From NCBI GenBank assembly GCA_050248795.1, contig JBFWRS010000089.1, positions 1 to 6,736 on the forward strand: a stretch of DNA of 6,736 nucleotides, written 5' to 3'. The notes under the pieces were generated by a model, which made no database searches, was not told where the DNA came from, and saw nothing but the letters and a program-made list of their open reading frames with translations. Positions 6,034 to 6,736 of this stretch are shown here, one piece after another. Numbering within the stretch: position 1 is the stretch's first letter; each line of letters opens with the position of its first letter. Origin of the DNA: CAZTDU01 sp050248795 (GTDB lineage Bacteria > Pseudomonadota > Gammaproteobacteria > Burkholderiales > SG8-39). The position numbers and the translations under genes are program-made.

Positions 6034-6736
6034 GTCCTCGGCTTGTCGACGATCAGCGTGTACACGCGCCGGCTGTCGGCGCGCAGCACCTGGAAGCGGA
6101 AGCCGCCGATGATGATCGACTCGCCGCGCCTGGGCACGCGTCCGAGTTGCGCGATGACCAGCCCGCCGACGGTGTCGAACTCCTGGTCGGGAAACGTGGT
6201 GCCGAAGGCGGCGTTGAAGTCCTCGATCTGCGTCACCGCCTTGACGCGGTAGCGCCCGCTCGATTCGAGCAGGATGTTGTCGCTTGCCTCGTCGAAATCG
6301 TACTCGTCCTCGATCTCGCCGACGATCTGCTCGAGCACGTCCTCGATTGTCAGCAGGCCGGCGACGCCGCCGTACTCGTCGACGACGATCGCCATGTGGT
6401 TGCGGCTGGCGCGGAACTCGCGCAGCAGCACGTTCAGCCGCTTGGATTCCGGCACGAAGATCGCAGGGCGCAGCATTTCGCGCACGTTGAAGTCCTCGTC
6501 GCCGGCGTAATAGCGCAGCAGGTCCTTGGCGAGCAGGATGCCGATGACGTCGTCGCGATTCTTGTCGACGACCGGAAACCGCGAATGCGCGGTTGCGATG
6601 ACATGGGGGATGAACTTGTCCGGCGGATCATTGATGTCGATGACATCGACCTGCGCCAGCGGAATCATGATGTCGCGAACCTGCAGCTCGGCAACTGCCA
6701 TCGCGCCTTCGATGATGGACAGCGCCTCGGCGTCGA
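6030..6736 (-). CDS. corC: CorC/YbeX-type CBS-domain protein (HlyC/CorC family), 5' end cut by window edge
   Basis: This family carries a CBS-domain pair followed by a small CorC_HlyC domain. It has been linked to magnesium/cobalt efflux and, through its usual neighbours ybeZ and ybeY, to ribosome function; its exact role is not settled. The visible 235 residues start within the helix before CBS1 (DAEALSIIEGAMAVAELQVRD), which matches the LEGVMDIADQRVRD region of E. coli YbeX. The true start therefore lies beyond 6736, and the ATG at 6701-6699 is internal. Numbering from that Met, CBS1 spans about 8-65 (VRDIMIP, HSRFPVV, GILLAKDLL). CBS2 spans about 73-130 (VPESKRLNVLLREF, HMAIVVDEYGG, LTIEDVLEQIVGEIEDEYD). 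The C-terminal domain spans about 148-220 (IEDFNAAFGT, FDTVGGLV, RRGESI, ADSRRV). No membrane segment is seen in the visible part, as in the short cytosolic forms. The stop overlaps the lnt GTG by 4 bp. Confidence 0.94.
   Translation of the reverse strand, partial: DAEALSIIEGAMAVAELQVRDIMIPLAQVDVIDINDPPDKFIPHVIATAHSRFPVVDKNRDDVIGILLAKDLLRYYAGDEDFNVREMLRPAIFVPESKRLNVLLREFRASRNHMAIVVDEYGGVAGLLTIEDVLEQIVGEIEDEYDFDEASDNILLESSGRYRVKAVTQIEDFNAAFGTTFPDQEFDTVGGLVIAQLGRVPRRGESIIIGGFRFQVLRADSRRVYTLIVDKPRT

Noticed and set aside
6633..6647. Inverted repeat GATGTC-GAT-GACATC in corC
   Set aside because: It lies in conserved CBS1 coding sequence (VDVID), is only 6 bp per arm and follows from the Asp/Val/Ile codons, so it is not a convincing operator.

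Overview
The window is a single, tightly packed minus-strand gene run from a high-G+C (about two thirds G+C by eye) Gram-negative proteobacterium. The gene order corC-lnt-glyQ-glyS-gmhB-plsC-gloA, the two-subunit (alpha2beta2-type) glycyl-tRNA synthetase and the short E. coli-type GloA all point to Betaproteobacteria. I cannot place it to a genus from the sequence alone.

Reading in the direction of transcription (from position 6736 down to 1), the window holds: a 5'-truncated corC/ybeX (CBS-domain protein), lnt (apolipoprotein N-acyltransferase), glyQ and glyS (alpha and beta subunits of glycyl-tRNA synthetase), gmhB (heptose bisphosphate phosphatase), plsC (1-acylglycerol-3-phosphate acyltransferase), and a 3'-truncated gloA (glyoxalase I). 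Successive genes overlap by 4, 7, 4, 4 and 4 bp. Only plsC and gloA are separated, by 9 bp. There is no gene-free stretch of any size, no tRNA or rRNA, no terminator-like hairpin at a gene end, no CRISPR and no insertion sequence.

Functionally the run mixes envelope building with housekeeping. Lnt finishes lipoproteins in the inner membrane, PlsC makes phosphatidic acid for all phospholipids, and GmhB serves the ADP-heptose branch of the LPS core. GlyQS charges tRNA-Gly, and GloA detoxifies methylglyoxal. The overlaps suggest one polycistronic mRNA with translational coupling.

No new multi-gene system is visible. The one feature that the genes do not explain is a perfect 24-bp tandem duplication inside glyQ (3973-4020). 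It adds two copies of the octapeptide AETRASTP to the catalytic alpha subunit, is open in all six reading frames and contains a short self-complementary core. It looks like a small mobile or interspersed repeat tolerated in a loop of an essential enzyme. A second, weaker observation is a perfect TATAAT hexamer just upstream of glyQ, a possible internal promoter.
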